Under the pieces are notes generated by a model. The model saw nothing but the letters and a program-made list of their open reading frames with translations. It made no database searches and was not told the DNA's origin. This document shows, in pieces, positions 1 through 8,532 of a DNA stretch of 64,000 bases. The stretch spans positions 124,001-188,000 of the forward strand of contig NZ_CANMEZ010000002.1 in assembly GCF_947496985.1 (NCBI RefSeq), written 5' to 3'. The translations under genes were made by a program, and so were the position numbers. Source of the stretch: an uncultured Kordia sp. Its GTDB lineage: Bacteria; Bacteroidota; Bacteroidia; Flavobacteriales; Flavobacteriaceae. Positions within the stretch are counted from its first letter, which is position 1. Each line of letters starts with the position of its first letter.

Positions 1-2
1 TT

Positions 3-380
3 CCTTGTGTATTAATTTCACCTTGGATAGAAGCTGGAACTGTGTACAGAACTAAAGGAGACGTTCCACTAGATCATACTTCTATTTTAAAAACAATTGA
101 AACGTTATTCAATTTACCTCCATTAACCGCCCGTGATGCAGCAGCATCTGACATGTTGGATGTACTCACTCTGGAAACTGCACGAACGGACAATCCGTTA
201 GAAGGCATCAAACCTCCAGTTACCAATCCAACAGTTCAAATAGAAAATCATGCCTCTCAAATTTTAAGAGCACAGGCAGCTGCACTAACAGATAAACGAA
301 ATAGCGAAACCGGGACACAACATACAACTCCTGAATTTAAAACTGATGAAGAAGCGCATGCATATATAGACCAAGATTAG
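3..380 (+). CDS. Phosphoesterase / phospholipase C-like protein, C-terminal part
   Basis: The frame is open to the left edge, so the gene starts outside the window and only about 125 C-terminal residues are present. SPWIEAGTV followed by DHTSILKTIE and FNLPPLTARDAAA is the usual end of the bacterial phosphoesterase family (PF04185: phospholipase C and acid phosphatase relatives), in which the conserved His of the DHTS block belongs to the C-terminal part of the catalytic domain. About 60 residues of polar tail follow. The catalytic N-terminus, any signal peptide and the precise substrate cannot be seen. Family call fairly sure; specificity unknown. Confidence 0.7.
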   Translation, partial: PCVLISPWIEAGTVYRTKGDVPLDHTSILKTIETLFNLPPLTARDAAASDMLDVLTLETARTDNPLEGIKPPVTNPTVQIENHASQILRAQAAALTDKRNSETGTQHTTPEFKTDEEAHAYIDQD

Positions 381-459
381 ATAAAGTTTATTGATAAATT
401 CTGTAACTTTTATATTCACTACCATACATATACTAGTATCTAATTAAATAATATCTGTT

Positions 460-816
460 ATGAAAAAAATAGTGATTGTACTTATTGGCTTATTATTTAT
501 ATCATGTGATAATTCTGAAGAATACGATAAAATTGCTGGAGAATGGAATTGCACATCATGGATTGTAACATCTACCGGAACTGATAGATGTAGAGACAAT
601 GTATATTTTAGCTTTAAAAAAGATAAAACATATTCCTCAAAAATAGGAGGTTTAGAAGAATCTGGAGTTTATAAAATAGCTAACGGATTATTATATTCTA
701 CTCCCAAAGGAAAGTTAGAAATAGGCGTTGAGATTAATACTCTTAACAACGATACTTTACAATTTACAATGAGTAGAGCTGGAGAAAAAGAAGTATTGAC
801 TTTACTAAAGAAATAA
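460..816 (+). CDS. Small lipocalin-like lipoprotein
   Basis: 118 aa. A hydrophobic N-terminus ends in a lipobox (LLFISC, Cys16), so this is predicted to be an exported lipoprotein. GEWNCTSW near residue 27, followed by alternating strands (YFSFKKDKTY, GVYKIANGLLY, LQFTMSR), resembles the lipocalin-like domains common in small Bacteroidota lipoproteins, which often begin with a G-x-W motif. No enzymatic motif is visible and the ligand is unknown. The gene stands alone: 79 bp separate it from the phosphoesterase and a strong hairpin follows it. Confidence 0.65.
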   Translation: MKKIVIVLIGLLFISCDNSEEYDKIAGEWNCTSWIVTSTGTDRCRDNVYFSFKKDKTYSSKIGGLEESGVYKIANGLLYSTPKGKLEIGVEINTLNNDTLQFTMSRAGEKEVLTLLKK

Positions 817-840
817 TCTAGTACAAATACTTATAAAATT

Positions 841-873
841 AAAAAAGCGCAACAGAATCTGTTGCGCTTTTTT
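841..873. terminator. Bidirectional rho-independent terminator
   Basis: AAAAAAGCGCAACAGA is followed directly by its reverse complement ending in TTTTTT, giving a GC-containing stem with A/T tracts on both sides. It lies between the lipoprotein gene (+) and the GG-leader peptide gene (-), so it can end both transcripts. Confidence 0.85.
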
Positions 874-907
874 GATACTTAGTGATCATAATTGATTATA
901 CTGTTGG

Positions 908-1102
908 TTATGCAAGAGAGTCATCCGTACGAGTTTGAACTGTCGGAGTGCAACTATCTGTTGGGTCAGGTGAACAAGTCTCTATTGTTAAACAATTAAC
1001 ATTCGTTTCACAAGCATTTGAATTGACGCCACCTTTTAATTGTAGATGATTAATTTTTGCAATTTTAAATTTAGAGAATTTCATTTTTCTTTCTTTCTTC
1101 AT
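908..1102 (-). CDS. GG-leader RiPP-like precursor peptide (Cys/Thr-rich core)
   Basis: 64 aa if started at 1102. An in-frame ATG at 1084 preceded by an AG-rich run could be the real start, giving 58 aa. The N-terminus KFSKFKIAKINHLQLKGG matches the leader style of Bacteroidota class I lanthipeptide / natural-product precursors (Lys-rich, K-I-A-K-[LI]-N, then GG). The 39 residues after GG are core-like: four Cys, many Thr/Ser and several Asp, without Lys. No lanthionine synthetase, radical SAM enzyme or exporter lies nearby, so maturation would depend on genes outside the window. A TAnnTTTG -7 box and a 25-bp palindrome lie upstream. The family call rests on leader pattern only. Confidence 0.7.
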   Translation of the reverse strand: MKKERKMKFSKFKIAKINHLQLKGGVNSNACETNVNCLTIETCSPDPTDSCTPTVQTRTDDSLA

Positions 1103-1140
1103 AGTGCTTTAAAAAAAATTAAGGGATTATTAGAATATAG

Positions 1141-1170
1141 CAAATATACTACAGCTGCTGTATTTATAAA
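1141..1170 (-). promoter_or_regulatory. Candidate Bacteroidota sigma-A promoter of the peptide gene
   Basis: On the minus strand TATATTTG (1141-1148) fits the Bacteroidota -7 consensus TAnnTTTG. A weak -33-like TTTA lies 18 nt upstream (1167-1170). The -7 box is about 38 nt ahead of the 1102 start codon, and the palindrome at 1179-1203 lies just upstream of the -33 position, as expected for an activator site. Confidence 0.4.
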
Positions 1171-1178
1171 GGCTAACA

Positions 1179-1203
1179 AGTCGTATTTACGTTAAAAACG
1201 AGT
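1179..1203. promoter_or_regulatory. 25-bp imperfect palindrome, copy 1 (candidate regulator operator)
   Basis: AGTCGT-N13-ACGAGT, with an A/T-rich spacer. Copy 2 at 3044-3068 has the same left half-site, the same 13-nt spacer length and ACGACT on the right. Copy 1 lies 76 nt upstream of the peptide start at 1102, right behind the end of the TPR/AraC regulator gene. Confidence 0.5.
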
Positions 1204-1204
1204 A

Positions 1205-2965
1205 CTAGTCATCTAATAAATTTAGTTTTTTAATATAAAAAGAAGGATAAATCCCTGTCTGCTTTTTAAATGATTTTGAAAATGATTCCGCAGTATTAAA
1301 ACCTAATTCTGAAGCAATTGATTTAATATCATATGCTCTAAATTTTTTATTTTCTTTTAACTGAACTAAAGCATAATTGATTCTTAAATCAGTGATATAT
1401 TGAACAAATTTCTTTCCTTTATGCGATTGCAATGTTTTTGACAAATAAGTAGCATTTGTATTTATTTCTTTTGCAAGAAAGTTGATACTACACTTTTGCT
1501 GTAGAAACATTTTTTCATTTTCAAACAATGCTAATCCATCTAAGATTTTTTGAATATTTTCATCACTAATTTTATATTCTTTTGATTTAGGCAAAACAAT
1601 TTCTTTAACTGTTTTACCTGTTATTTTTTTAGTAGTAGAGTTAAGTTCTTTCAGAATGGTTTCAAACCTCCTTTTATACTTCTGTTTCAATCTCAAATAG
1701 TATAAAATCCCAAGAATTATAATTCCAATCAAAAAGAAACTAATTTTCTTTAGAAACAATGTCCTTTCCTTTTCTAGTGTCGCATCTTGTGTAAGCAGTT
1801 CTATTTTTGCTGTAAATGAAGGAACATCGTACTTATTATATATACTTTGGGAAGATTTCCTAATGATTTCATCATTTTGAGTAGCTATATTTTTAAATAT
1901 TTTAAGATAGTGTAGCAGTTTATCTGTATCACTTTTTTGTTCAAAACACTTTATTAATAAGATATAGTTTTCTTGCAAAAACATAGAATTGATCTTGTCC
2001 TTTTGCACAATAGAATCTACTTTTAAAAAATAAGGAAGTGCATTATCAATATCATGTTGTAGAAAATAGTTTTTCCCTTGATAGAAATATACATAAGGTA
2101 ATTCCTTTATAATATTTAACTCTTTTACTTTCTGTTCTACATTTGTAAGTTCAGCTATAGATTTTTTTAAATTCCCTTTCTTCTGATTTATGATTCCTTG
2201 TAATGTAAGAAATATACAATGTGCTTCATTATCATTTGAATTTAAACTATTTGTAATTCCTTTTAAGCAATACGTTGTCGCCGAATCGAGATAGGCTACT
2301 TTATGTTGTTGATAATCTTCAGCTAAATTAGTATATGTATTGCTAAGGTTTAATAATGTATTTATATAGTTTCCTTCTCTAAATCTAGGATCATTTTTTT
2401 CACGTAATTTATCATAAAACAATAGATTATTTTTTATTAAATCTAATGCTTGTTTCGTTTCCCCTATTTGATTTTTTATGAGCGCAATACTGTTTGTTAT
2501 AACCGCTAACTTGATAGAGTCATTATCTTTTTTTATAATATCATAAGCGCTTGTATAATTTGCAATCGCTTTTATATAATTGGTTGCCGAATAATAAATA
2601 TTCCCTTTTAAAAAAAGACTACTTGCATATTGTTGATGATCTTTTGCTATTTCTGCTTGTTTTAAAGCAATATTGATAAAATATAACGCGCTATCTTTTT
2701 GTCCTAAAGTTTTATAAACTAACGCATACTGATGCGCTCCTAGGTATGTTTCTTTAATATCATTTTGTGTTAAAGCTTTCTTGTAATAAGCATTTGCATA
2801 AACTTTCCCCAATTTAGGTTCTGTATGTACAGAAGATTTAAAAGCATTTTGCAAACTATCATAAGTATATGTTTTCAAGTTTTGATAATCTGGAATTGTA
2901 TGATCTTGTGCTTTTATTTGTAAAGTTTTAATAAGAAAGCAGGCACATAGAAAAAATCGAAGCAT
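1205..2965 (-). CDS. TPR-containing membrane regulator with C-terminal AraC-type HTH
   Basis: 586 aa. A signal-like hydrophobic N-terminus (to about residue 19, ending IKAQ) is followed by a long helical region with TPR-type repeats (about 50-370), one membrane helix at about 407-426 (FFLIGIIILGILYYL), a linker, and an AraC/XylS-type DNA-binding domain over the last 100 residues (NFLAKEINTNATYLSKTLQ and SIASELGFNTAESFSKSFKK). The layout suggests an inner-membrane one-component sensor with periplasmic TPRs and a cytoplasmic HTH, common in Flavobacteriia. It sits between two GG-leader peptide genes, and a shared palindrome precedes each of them. Control of those peptides is inferred. Confidence 0.85.
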   Translation of the reverse strand: MLRFFLCACFLIKTLQIKAQDHTIPDYQNLKTYTYDSLQNAFKSSVHTEPKLGKVYANAYYKKALTQNDIKETYLGAHQYALVYKTLGQKDSALYFINIALKQAEIAKDHQQYASSLFLKGNIYYSATNYIKAIANYTSAYDIIKKDNDSIKLAVITNSIALIKNQIGETKQALDLIKNNLLFYDKLREKNDPRFREGNYINTLLNLSNTYTNLAEDYQQHKVAYLDSATTYCLKGITNSLNSNDNEAHCIFLTLQGIINQKKGNLKKSIAELTNVEQKVKELNIIKELPYVYFYQGKNYFLQHDIDNALPYFLKVDSIVQKDKINSMFLQENYILLIKCFEQKSDTDKLLHYLKIFKNIATQNDEIIRKSSQSIYNKYDVPSFTAKIELLTQDATLEKERTLFLKKISFFLIGIIILGILYYLRLKQKYKRRFETILKELNSTTKKITGKTVKEIVLPKSKEYKISDENIQKILDGLALFENEKMFLQQKCSINFLAKEINTNATYLSKTLQSHKGKKFVQYITDLRINYALVQLKENKKFRAYDIKSIASELGFNTAESFSKSFKKQTGIYPSFYIKKLNLLDD

Positions 2966-3043
2966 AGAAAAGGTTGAGTATTAAAGCTTAAATATATGAA
3001 GTTCATATTACGAAGCAAATTTATACTTTATAAATTCGGAACT

Positions 3044-3068
3044 AGTCGTATTTTATTAAAACACGACT
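3044..3068. promoter_or_regulatory. 25-bp palindrome, copy 2 (candidate regulator operator)
   Basis: AGTCGT-N13-ACGACT, a perfect six-base inverted repeat around an A/T-rich spacer. It lies in the 172-bp divergent region, 78 nt from the regulator start (2965) and 69 nt from the small peptide start (3138). A second short hairpin-like repeat, TGATTG-TTTT-CAATCA, follows at about 3074-3089. Confidence 0.5.
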
Positions 3069-3137
3069 TATTTTGATTGTTTTCAATCATATTTTGCTGT
3101 TGTTTTGAACCATCATTAATTTAAATTATAACTTATT

Positions 3138-3299
3138 ATGAAAAAGCAACAGCTAAAAAATTTAAACTTGAACAAGAAGTCAATTTCTAAGTTTGATCAA
3201 TCAAAAGAAATAATCGGCGGAATGAAATCTGTTCCAATGAATAGATGTCAATATTTCCCAACTTTCAGAGATTGTCTTCCAACTTTTGAATGTGCTTAA
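3138..3299 (+). CDS. 53-aa GG-leader RiPP-like precursor peptide
   Basis: Open from ATG 3138 to TAA 3297. The leader MKKQQLKNLNLNKKSISKF continues to EIIGG, typical of Bacteroidota natural-product precursors (Lys/Asn-rich, L-N-K-K-S-I-S-K, then GG). The core of about 25 residues is aromatic and has three Cys (RCQYFPTF, RDCLPTFECA). It is unlike the peptide at 908-1102, which is Thr/Asp-rich, although both leaders share the K-[IS]-[AS]-K and GG plan. It is divergent from the TPR/AraC regulator and is followed 21 nt later by a clean terminator, so it looks like a monocistronic expressed gene. No modifying enzyme is visible in the window. Confidence 0.7.
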   Translation: MKKQQLKNLNLNKKSISKFDQSKEIIGGMKSVPMNRCQYFPTFRDCLPTFECA

Positions 3300-3320
3300 T
3301 TAGTATTTCAAATAAATTTA

Positions 3321-3352
3321 AAAAGCCAGTAACGTAATTTTTACTGGCTTTT
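3321..3352 (+). terminator. Rho-independent terminator of the 53-aa peptide gene
   Basis: AAAAGCCAGTAA pairs with TTACTGGCTTTT across an 8-nt loop. It begins 21 nt after the peptide stop codon and ends in a T run. Confidence 0.85.
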
Positions 3353-3516
3353 CATACGAAGTTATATGTTTGAAAGATGGTTTTCTAGACTAACTTATTC
3401 GAAATTACAAGATCTTCTATCAATACAAGTCTTAATTCAATAATAACTGGTTCTAACTCATTAGAAACTGAAAACTAATAAAGTAAGTATTCTTTATCTA
3501 CAAGTGTATAAAAACA

Positions 3517-3547
3517 AAAAAACCTTATCCAATACAGATAAGGCTTT
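3517..3547 (-). terminator. Terminator of the large beta-helix protein gene
   Basis: CCTTATC / GATAAGG stem (3523-3529 with 3537-3543). On the minus strand it is followed by a run of seven T. It lies about 45 nt after the stop codon of the 1406-aa gene. Confidence 0.8.
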
Positions 3548-3591
3548 TACTAAACACAAGTTGATTTTGGGTAAATTATTATGAACAAAAA

Positions 3592-6500
3592 CTACTGTTT
3601 GATGAATCTTTTTGTGCTATTTTTTTGATTTGATATAACTTGAATAATATACATTCCCGATTGCAATTTGCGAACGTCAATTGTAGTTTGATTCGTTTTC
3701 AAAATTTGCTTTCCTGTCATGTCAAATATGCTTACAGTTTCAATAGTCTCAGTGGTTTGAATATTTAATGTAGCTTTTGCTGGATTTGGATAAATTGTAA
3801 AATCTATCGGAGCAAAAGTAACTTCTTCCGTATTTAACGTAGCGTCATATTCATACGCGCCCATATCAATAGTGCCACCAACAATTCTAGTATTTCCATT
3901 GATATCTTCCAAAATAGACGATGGAAAGAATGCATTATCTCCAGTATCAATCGCTGCTGAACCCATCATTAAGGTATAATTTTCAGCACTAGAATCTACA
4001 AACATCGGATTGGTGGTTTGAATGTTAGAAATAGTTGTCCAATTTGAAAATCCATCTGGAGCTAAACTATTCCTAATAGTTACTGTATTTGGAGTTGTTT
4101 GTGTTTCCCATCGACGCACGCTTGTTTGCTCGTTTCCATTAGGCAATTTATTATCCCAAAAAATAGTATTATTAATTTCTAAGTTACATGTTCCGCCAAC
4201 TCTTGAAGCTGAAACTACACCAACAAGCGAAGTACTTGTTCCGTTTAAAGAATTGTTAGCTATTGTACAATTGGTAACTATAGCGTTATGTGTTGTGGCA
4301 ACATCTGTTCTAAACCATACTAAAGAATTACGCGCGGTAAGACTACTTGAAGCATTAGCAACAATATTATCTGTCAACGAACAGTTCGTTAAACTTACGG
4401 TGAGTGTTCCACTTGTTCGTGGATTTACACTGTATAATAGTGTAGCAAAACGTCCTAAGTTATTTTTAAATGTACAATTGGTAAAGGCATAATCATAATT
4501 TCCGGTCTGTGAAGTTGTGTGCTGATAGTATACAACTCCTGCATTTTCTACTCGATTATCTGTAAATATAACATTGTTAAAGGTAGCACTTTTACACGAT
4601 TCTATGATTCGTACTGCGGCACCAAATTTTAAAGAAGTATCTCCTGTATTATTAGCATTTCCGCCTGACAAAGTAAGTCCGTCCACAAGTGCATTATCTT
4701 CAAGTATCTGTAAAATTCGATATGAATTCTCAGAATAGGTAGTATTTCCATGTGTCAACACGCCATCATCATTTCCTAAAATATCACCTGATAAAATAGT
4801 GACATTCATTACTGGATCGCGTTGACTCAACATGGTTTCTGTTCCGTTAAAACCACCGTATAAAGACTGATCAGCCATAAGCGTAAAAATAGCTCCTCTA
4901 GTAGTACCTGGTACGTATGTTCCTGCTTTAATCCAAAAATCTGAAATTGGATTGTTGTCCAACGCATTTTGTAAAGACGTATATGCATCTGTCCAACTTG
5001 TTCCATCGTTAGCTCCAGTAGCATCTATATCTACGTATACAATATTTTTCAAATAATTTGCCGTAATCACTTTATCACCATCCATCGTAATGGTTAAGGG
5101 ATTTGCATTTCCTGTTGCATCACCACTCCAACTATCAAACATAAAACCTGCATTTGGAGTGATTGTAATCGTAACGACTGTTCCGTTATCGTACGTTCCG
5201 TTTACAGGATTAGGATTTGTTGTAAAAGTTCCACCTGTAGAATTTATAGTTAATGTACGTTGAATTGGCGCAAATGTCGCAGTAAGCGCTTTGCTACTGT
5301 CCATTAAAAGTTGTTCGTTGGCAGCATTTCCTGAAAGAGCACCTGACCAACCTGTAAATTCAAATCCTGGATCAGCAATAGCCGTTAGTGAAATGGTTTC
5401 TAAGAAATCATACGCGCCATTTGTTGGGCTCGGATTTGTAGTAACACTTCCATCTGTTGCCAATATATTTAATATAGGTCTGAAGGTCGTAGCCCCAAAT
5501 TCGTATGCGCCCATATCAACCGCAACATTAAAAATTCGGCTATTTCCTGCTAAATCTACATTCAAAGGTGTTGGCAATTTTGAATTGTCTCCAAAATCTT
5601 TTGCTGGCGAAGTTGTTTGTAGTGTAAAATCGGTTGTACTTGTAAATAACGGATCTGCATTGCTTGTATTTACTTTACTTCCTGAAGCAATATTTGCAAA
5701 ATCGTCGTTTGAAATACTATCAGAAATTAAAACGGTTCCTGTATTTGGATTATTTCCAACAGAAACTGCTCTTGATGTGTTTCCTCCAGTTGTAGTATTG
5801 TTCCATACAATTGTATTTGCGATATCTGTAATCATGGTTGAACCATTTTCTCCAAATACAATTGGCGAGCGTGTAAAATTGTTTAAGCCACCATTGGTTC
5901 CTAAATCTTGATTGTTCACTGCTGTACAGTTAATCACATTCAAAGCAATTGTTAATCGTGCTGGCACACTGTTAGAAACTGCCCAAACGACACTTCCTGC
6001 GAATCCTGCTGGTCCACCTGTTCTATCTTTTACCACATTGTCTTTAAATAAACAGTTATAAAGCGTAACATTAGTATCTTCAGCGTTAGCATCACGGAGA
6101 TAGATAGTTCCGATACGACTCAAGTTATTTTCCACAACTGTATTTGTAACGTTTACATTTCGAGTTCCGCTTGAATATGCACCTAGACTTGAAAATCTAA
6201 AAAATGCACCATTGTCTGCAATATTATTTTTTATAATACAGTTGTTTACGTTGAAACCTAACGGGTTTAAAACGGTAATATAAATTGCTGCACCAGATTC
6301 GTCTGAAGCGCCCATTGTATGTCCGTCACTAATGGTAAAACCATCAATAGTTGTGTTGTGCGCATTCAATCGAATTATATGTTGTGTATTGTCTGAACGC
6401 GTAGATTCGGTAAATTCAATTACGCTATTATCGTTACTTAGTATATCTCCTGAAAGTATCGTTTCATTGTTAGCAATATCTCTTTGCGAAAGCGATGTTT

Positions 6501-7812
6501 CCGTTCCTGCAAATCCACCATATAATTTTACATCGTCATTATTTACGGTAAACGATTGTGTTCTATCGGTTGTACTCGCTTTGTACGTTCCGCTAGCCAC
6601 CCAAATTTCTTCTCCTGCATTTACTGTGGCTAATGCATCTTGTAAAGAAGTATATGCGTTTGTCCATGATGAACCATCGTTTAACCCTGTTGCGTTTCCG
6701 TTTACAAATAAAGGTCCTTTTGTACGAAATGTAGCAGGAAGTGACCAACCTGAAGCTGGATTGTACGTTGTGTTTCCAGCACATTTTTTACGATAACGAA
6801 CCGTGTATTCTGATGAAAAATCTAAGTTATTTATGAACACACTTCCGTTTACATCAGTTACGATTGTATATGTATTGAACGGTTGTGATGATAATCCGTA
6901 AGAAATATCAAAAGTATCTGTTTGTGGCAATACTAAAGTTGCTGTGTTTTCTGTGATGTTTGAAGTGCTAAAATCTGCAATATCTGGTGTTATACAAACC
7001 GTATAATTATTATCCGTCGTAATTTGTGAAACTTCAGCAGCTGTTAATACTCTGTTGTAGATGTAAATATCATCTATATTGTCATGATAAGTTTGCGTTG
7101 CTGAAAGCATTCCATTACTAATGTTTGCTATTTTCAAATCTACAGGCCTGTCCAAATCTCTTCCTGTAAATATACCTCCAACATTTACATTTTCTGTAGA
7201 AGTTTGACTCAACTCATCATCTACATAATAATTATACGTGTAAGGATACGTATTTCTTCCAGATGAAGTATTGAATTGCGTAGGTTCTTTTTTAATTGTA
7301 ATTACAATATGTTTCCACGTTCCGTCTGCGACGAATTCAGAGAAAAACCGATCTCCCAAAAAATTACCTTGAGCTTGCGTGTTATTGTTGGCAACAACTC
7401 TTCTACTACTTTTAAAACCTATTCTACCATCTTTAAGGTATATAAAGAAGCCATTTTTAAAATCATTAGCTGAAGAAAAATTTGCAGTAGTACGCTCACT
7501 TTTATCAAAAATTGTTCTTTCATTGCTATCAATAACGCTGGTTTTTATCCAGAAAGCAATGGTAATGTCGGTAAAAGAAAATGTGGCACTGTTTAGGAAA
7601 TCTCCATTTGGTTGAATACTATTAGATGAAGTTCCAAATCTATCGCTGTCAACAACTAAGTTAGCTCCATTTTGAGTAAAGTTGGCACCATTGGCAGCAT
7701 CGGCGAGACTTCCGTTTGTGAAGTCATACGCACGTTGCAAACCATTTGTGGGAATTTGTCCGAATGCAATGGAACAGAATAATAGGAATACTGAGAGTAA
7801 TCGTGAGTTCAT
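3592..7812 (-). CDS. Secreted LamG / parallel beta-helix protein with T9SS type A sorting domain
   Basis: 1406 aa. Signal peptide about 1-18 (ending SIAFGQ). A LamG/concanavalin-like module (about 20-260) and an FN3-like stretch are followed by a first right-handed beta-helix region (about 367-770) that opens with NDGSSWTNAYTSLQDAL and closes with VDMGAYEFG. Next come two InlB/Flg_new-type repeats (GFEFTGWSGALSG and GFMFDSWSGDATG, about 785-930), and then a second beta-helix region with the same opening and closing motifs. The last 70 residues (FTIYPNPAKATLNI to SGMYIIQV) are a typical Por secretion tail, so export by the type IX system and surface attachment are expected. It is likely an adhesin or carbohydrate-active surface protein; the substrate is unknown. 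Confidence 0.85.
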   Translation of the reverse strand: MNSRLLSVFLLFCSIAFGQIPTNGLQRAYDFTNGSLADAANGANFTQNGANLVVDSDRFGTSSNSIQPNGDFLNSATFSFTDITIAFWIKTSVIDSNERTIFDKSERTTANFSSANDFKNGFFIYLKDGRIGFKSSRRVVANNNTQAQGNFLGDRFFSEFVADGTWKHIVITIKKEPTQFNTSSGRNTYPYTYNYYVDDELSQTSTENVNVGGIFTGRDLDRPVDLKIANISNGMLSATQTYHDNIDDIYIYNRVLTAAEVSQITTDNNYTVCITPDIADFSTSNITENTATLVLPQTDTFDISYGLSSQPFNTYTIVTDVNGSVFINNLDFSSEYTVRYRKKCAGNTTYNPASGWSLPATFRTKGPLFVNGNATGLNDGSSWTNAYTSLQDALATVNAGEEIWVASGTYKASTTDRTQSFTVNNDDVKLYGGFAGTETSLSQRDIANNETILSGDILSNDNSVIEFTESTRSDNTQHIIRLNAHNTTIDGFTISDGHTMGASDESGAAIYITVLNPLGFNVNNCIIKNNIADNGAFFRFSSLGAYSSGTRNVNVTNTVVENNLSRIGTIYLRDANAEDTNVTLYNCLFKDNVVKDRTGGPAGFAGSVVWAVSNSVPARLTIALNVINCTAVNNQDLGTNGGLNNFTRSPIVFGENGSTMITDIANTIVWNNTTTGGNTSRAVSVGNNPNTGTVLISDSISNDDFANIASGSKVNTSNADPLFTSTTDFTLQTTSPAKDFGDNSKLPTPLNVDLAGNSRIFNVAVDMGAYEFGATTFRPILNILATDGSVTTNPSPTNGAYDFLETISLTAIADPGFEFTGWSGALSGNAANEQLLMDSSKALTATFAPIQRTLTINSTGGTFTTNPNPVNGTYDNGTVVTITITPNAGFMFDSWSGDATGNANPLTITMDGDKVITANYLKNIVYVDIDATGANDGTSWTDAYTSLQNALDNNPISDFWIKAGTYVPGTTRGAIFTLMADQSLYGGFNGTETMLSQRDPVMNVTILSGDILGNDDGVLTHGNTTYSENSYRILQILEDNALVDGLTLSGGNANNTGDTSLKFGAAVRIIESCKSATFNNVIFTDNRVENAGVVYYQHTTSQTGNYDYAFTNCTFKNNLGRFATLLYSVNPRTSGTLTVSLTNCSLTDNIVANASSSLTARNSLVWFRTDVATTHNAIVTNCTIANNSLNGTSTSLVGVVSASRVGGTCNLEINNTIFWDNKLPNGNEQTSVRRWETQTTPNTVTIRNSLAPDGFSNWTTISNIQTTNPMFVDSSAENYTLMMGSAAIDTGDNAFFPSSILEDINGNTRIVGGTIDMGAYEYDATLNTEEVTFAPIDFTIYPNPAKATLNIQTTETIETVSIFDMTGKQILKTNQTTIDVRKLQSGMYIIQVISNQKNSTKRFIKQ

Positions 7813-7954
7813 AATTTGAATTTTGTGTTTTACGCTACAAAAGTCATTGGTGAACCACTATTTTTTTTGGTTTTATTTCTGAACTGTTTGTTTTTTTTGC
7901 TGAATGGTTTTTGGATTGTTAGAGCGCTTCGCTTTTGGAACGCTATCGCTTTTA

Positions 7955-8047
7955 GATTTTTGCTATTTTAAATGTTACATGTTGAATTTTAAATTATTGC
8001 TCACTGCTATGAAGTAATAAATTGGAATTTGATTTATAATCAAAAAT
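7955..8047. repeat. Direct repeat copy 1 (about 90 bp)
   Basis: Runs from TTTGCTATTTTAAATG to TTTATAATCAAAA. It matches 8163-8253 with about eight substitutions. Both copies contain the identical core CACTGCTATGAAGTAATA. No coding frame is shared. Confidence 0.8.
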
Positions 8048-8162
8048 ATTTTCCCTTTTGTATTTTGGAGTTCTTGACGTCATTTCGAGTGATTTTTAGG
8101 AATAAAATGCAGAAAAATTGTATCGAGAAATGCTTTGAAAGTTAGACGAGTTTTGTTTTTAA

Positions 8163-8253
8163 GATTTTGCTATTTTAAATGTTACATATTGAATTTTAAA
8201 TTATTACTCACTGCTATGAAGTAATAGACTAGAATTTGACTTATCATCAAAAG
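8163..8253. repeat. Direct repeat copy 2 (about 90 bp)
   Basis: Second copy of the 7955-8047 repeat, in the same orientation, about 207 bp away start to start. It is diverged enough to be old, and conserved enough to show that it arose by duplication. Confidence 0.8.
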
Positions 8254-8431
8254 TCTTTGCGTTTTTAGATTATTAGATCGCTTGACTACTAGATTTTAGA
8301 CATGTTTAATGCGCCTTTTGTTGATTTATATATTCGTATGTTTTTGAGAAAGTTATTGAAGTAAAGTATCTCTATACGGCGAAGCCAATTCTAAAAGCAA
8401 AGCACGTCTAAAAATCTAACAGCGCAGCGTT

Positions 8432-8527
8432 CCAACTAGCCCTGATAGAACGTCCTGTTTGAAATCCTTTTTTTGACGCTTTTCGCGGAAAAAAAAGATT
8501 GAGTAGTGATAGCAGGAAATAGCTTCT
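8432..8527 (-). other. Recurring Bacteroidota intergenic element downstream of the LytTR gene
   Basis: On the minus strand it reads AGCTATTTCCTGCTATC ... a T8 / A7 tract pair ... TTCTATCAGGGCTAGTTGG. This plan (GGAGCTATTTCCCGCTATC ... CTATCGGGGCTAGG) is one I recall at the 3' ends of many Bacteroidota genes. The centre is a large inverted repeat, CCTTTTTTTGACGC against GCGGAAAAAAAAG. It starts six bases after the response-regulator stop codon. It could act as a terminator or 3'-UTR RNA structure; the function is unknown. Confidence 0.45.
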
Positions 8528-8532
8528 AATTT

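Larger units (their letters stand above)
7937..8433. repeat. 497-bp segment bounded by imperfect inverted repeats
   Basis: The left end, GGAACGCTATCGCTTTTAG running into ATTTTT (7937-7961), is matched in inverted orientation by 8410-8433, whose reverse complement begins GGAACGCTGCGCTGTTAG and runs into ATTTTT. No transposase lies inside, and target-site duplications were not identified. It could be a MITE-like or degenerate intergenic element, or chance copies of a common flavobacterial repeat motif. Confidence 0.35.
7813..8532. other. 720-bp gene-free, repeat-rich intergenic region
   Basis: No credible ORF. It holds an 86-92 bp direct repeat, a pair of inverted 24-25 bp sequences at its edges, a TCATTTCGAG...TATCGAGAAATG stretch (about 8082-8134) of a type that recurs between flavobacterial genes, and a conserved-looking element at 8432-8527. 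Each is listed separately. Confidence 0.7.
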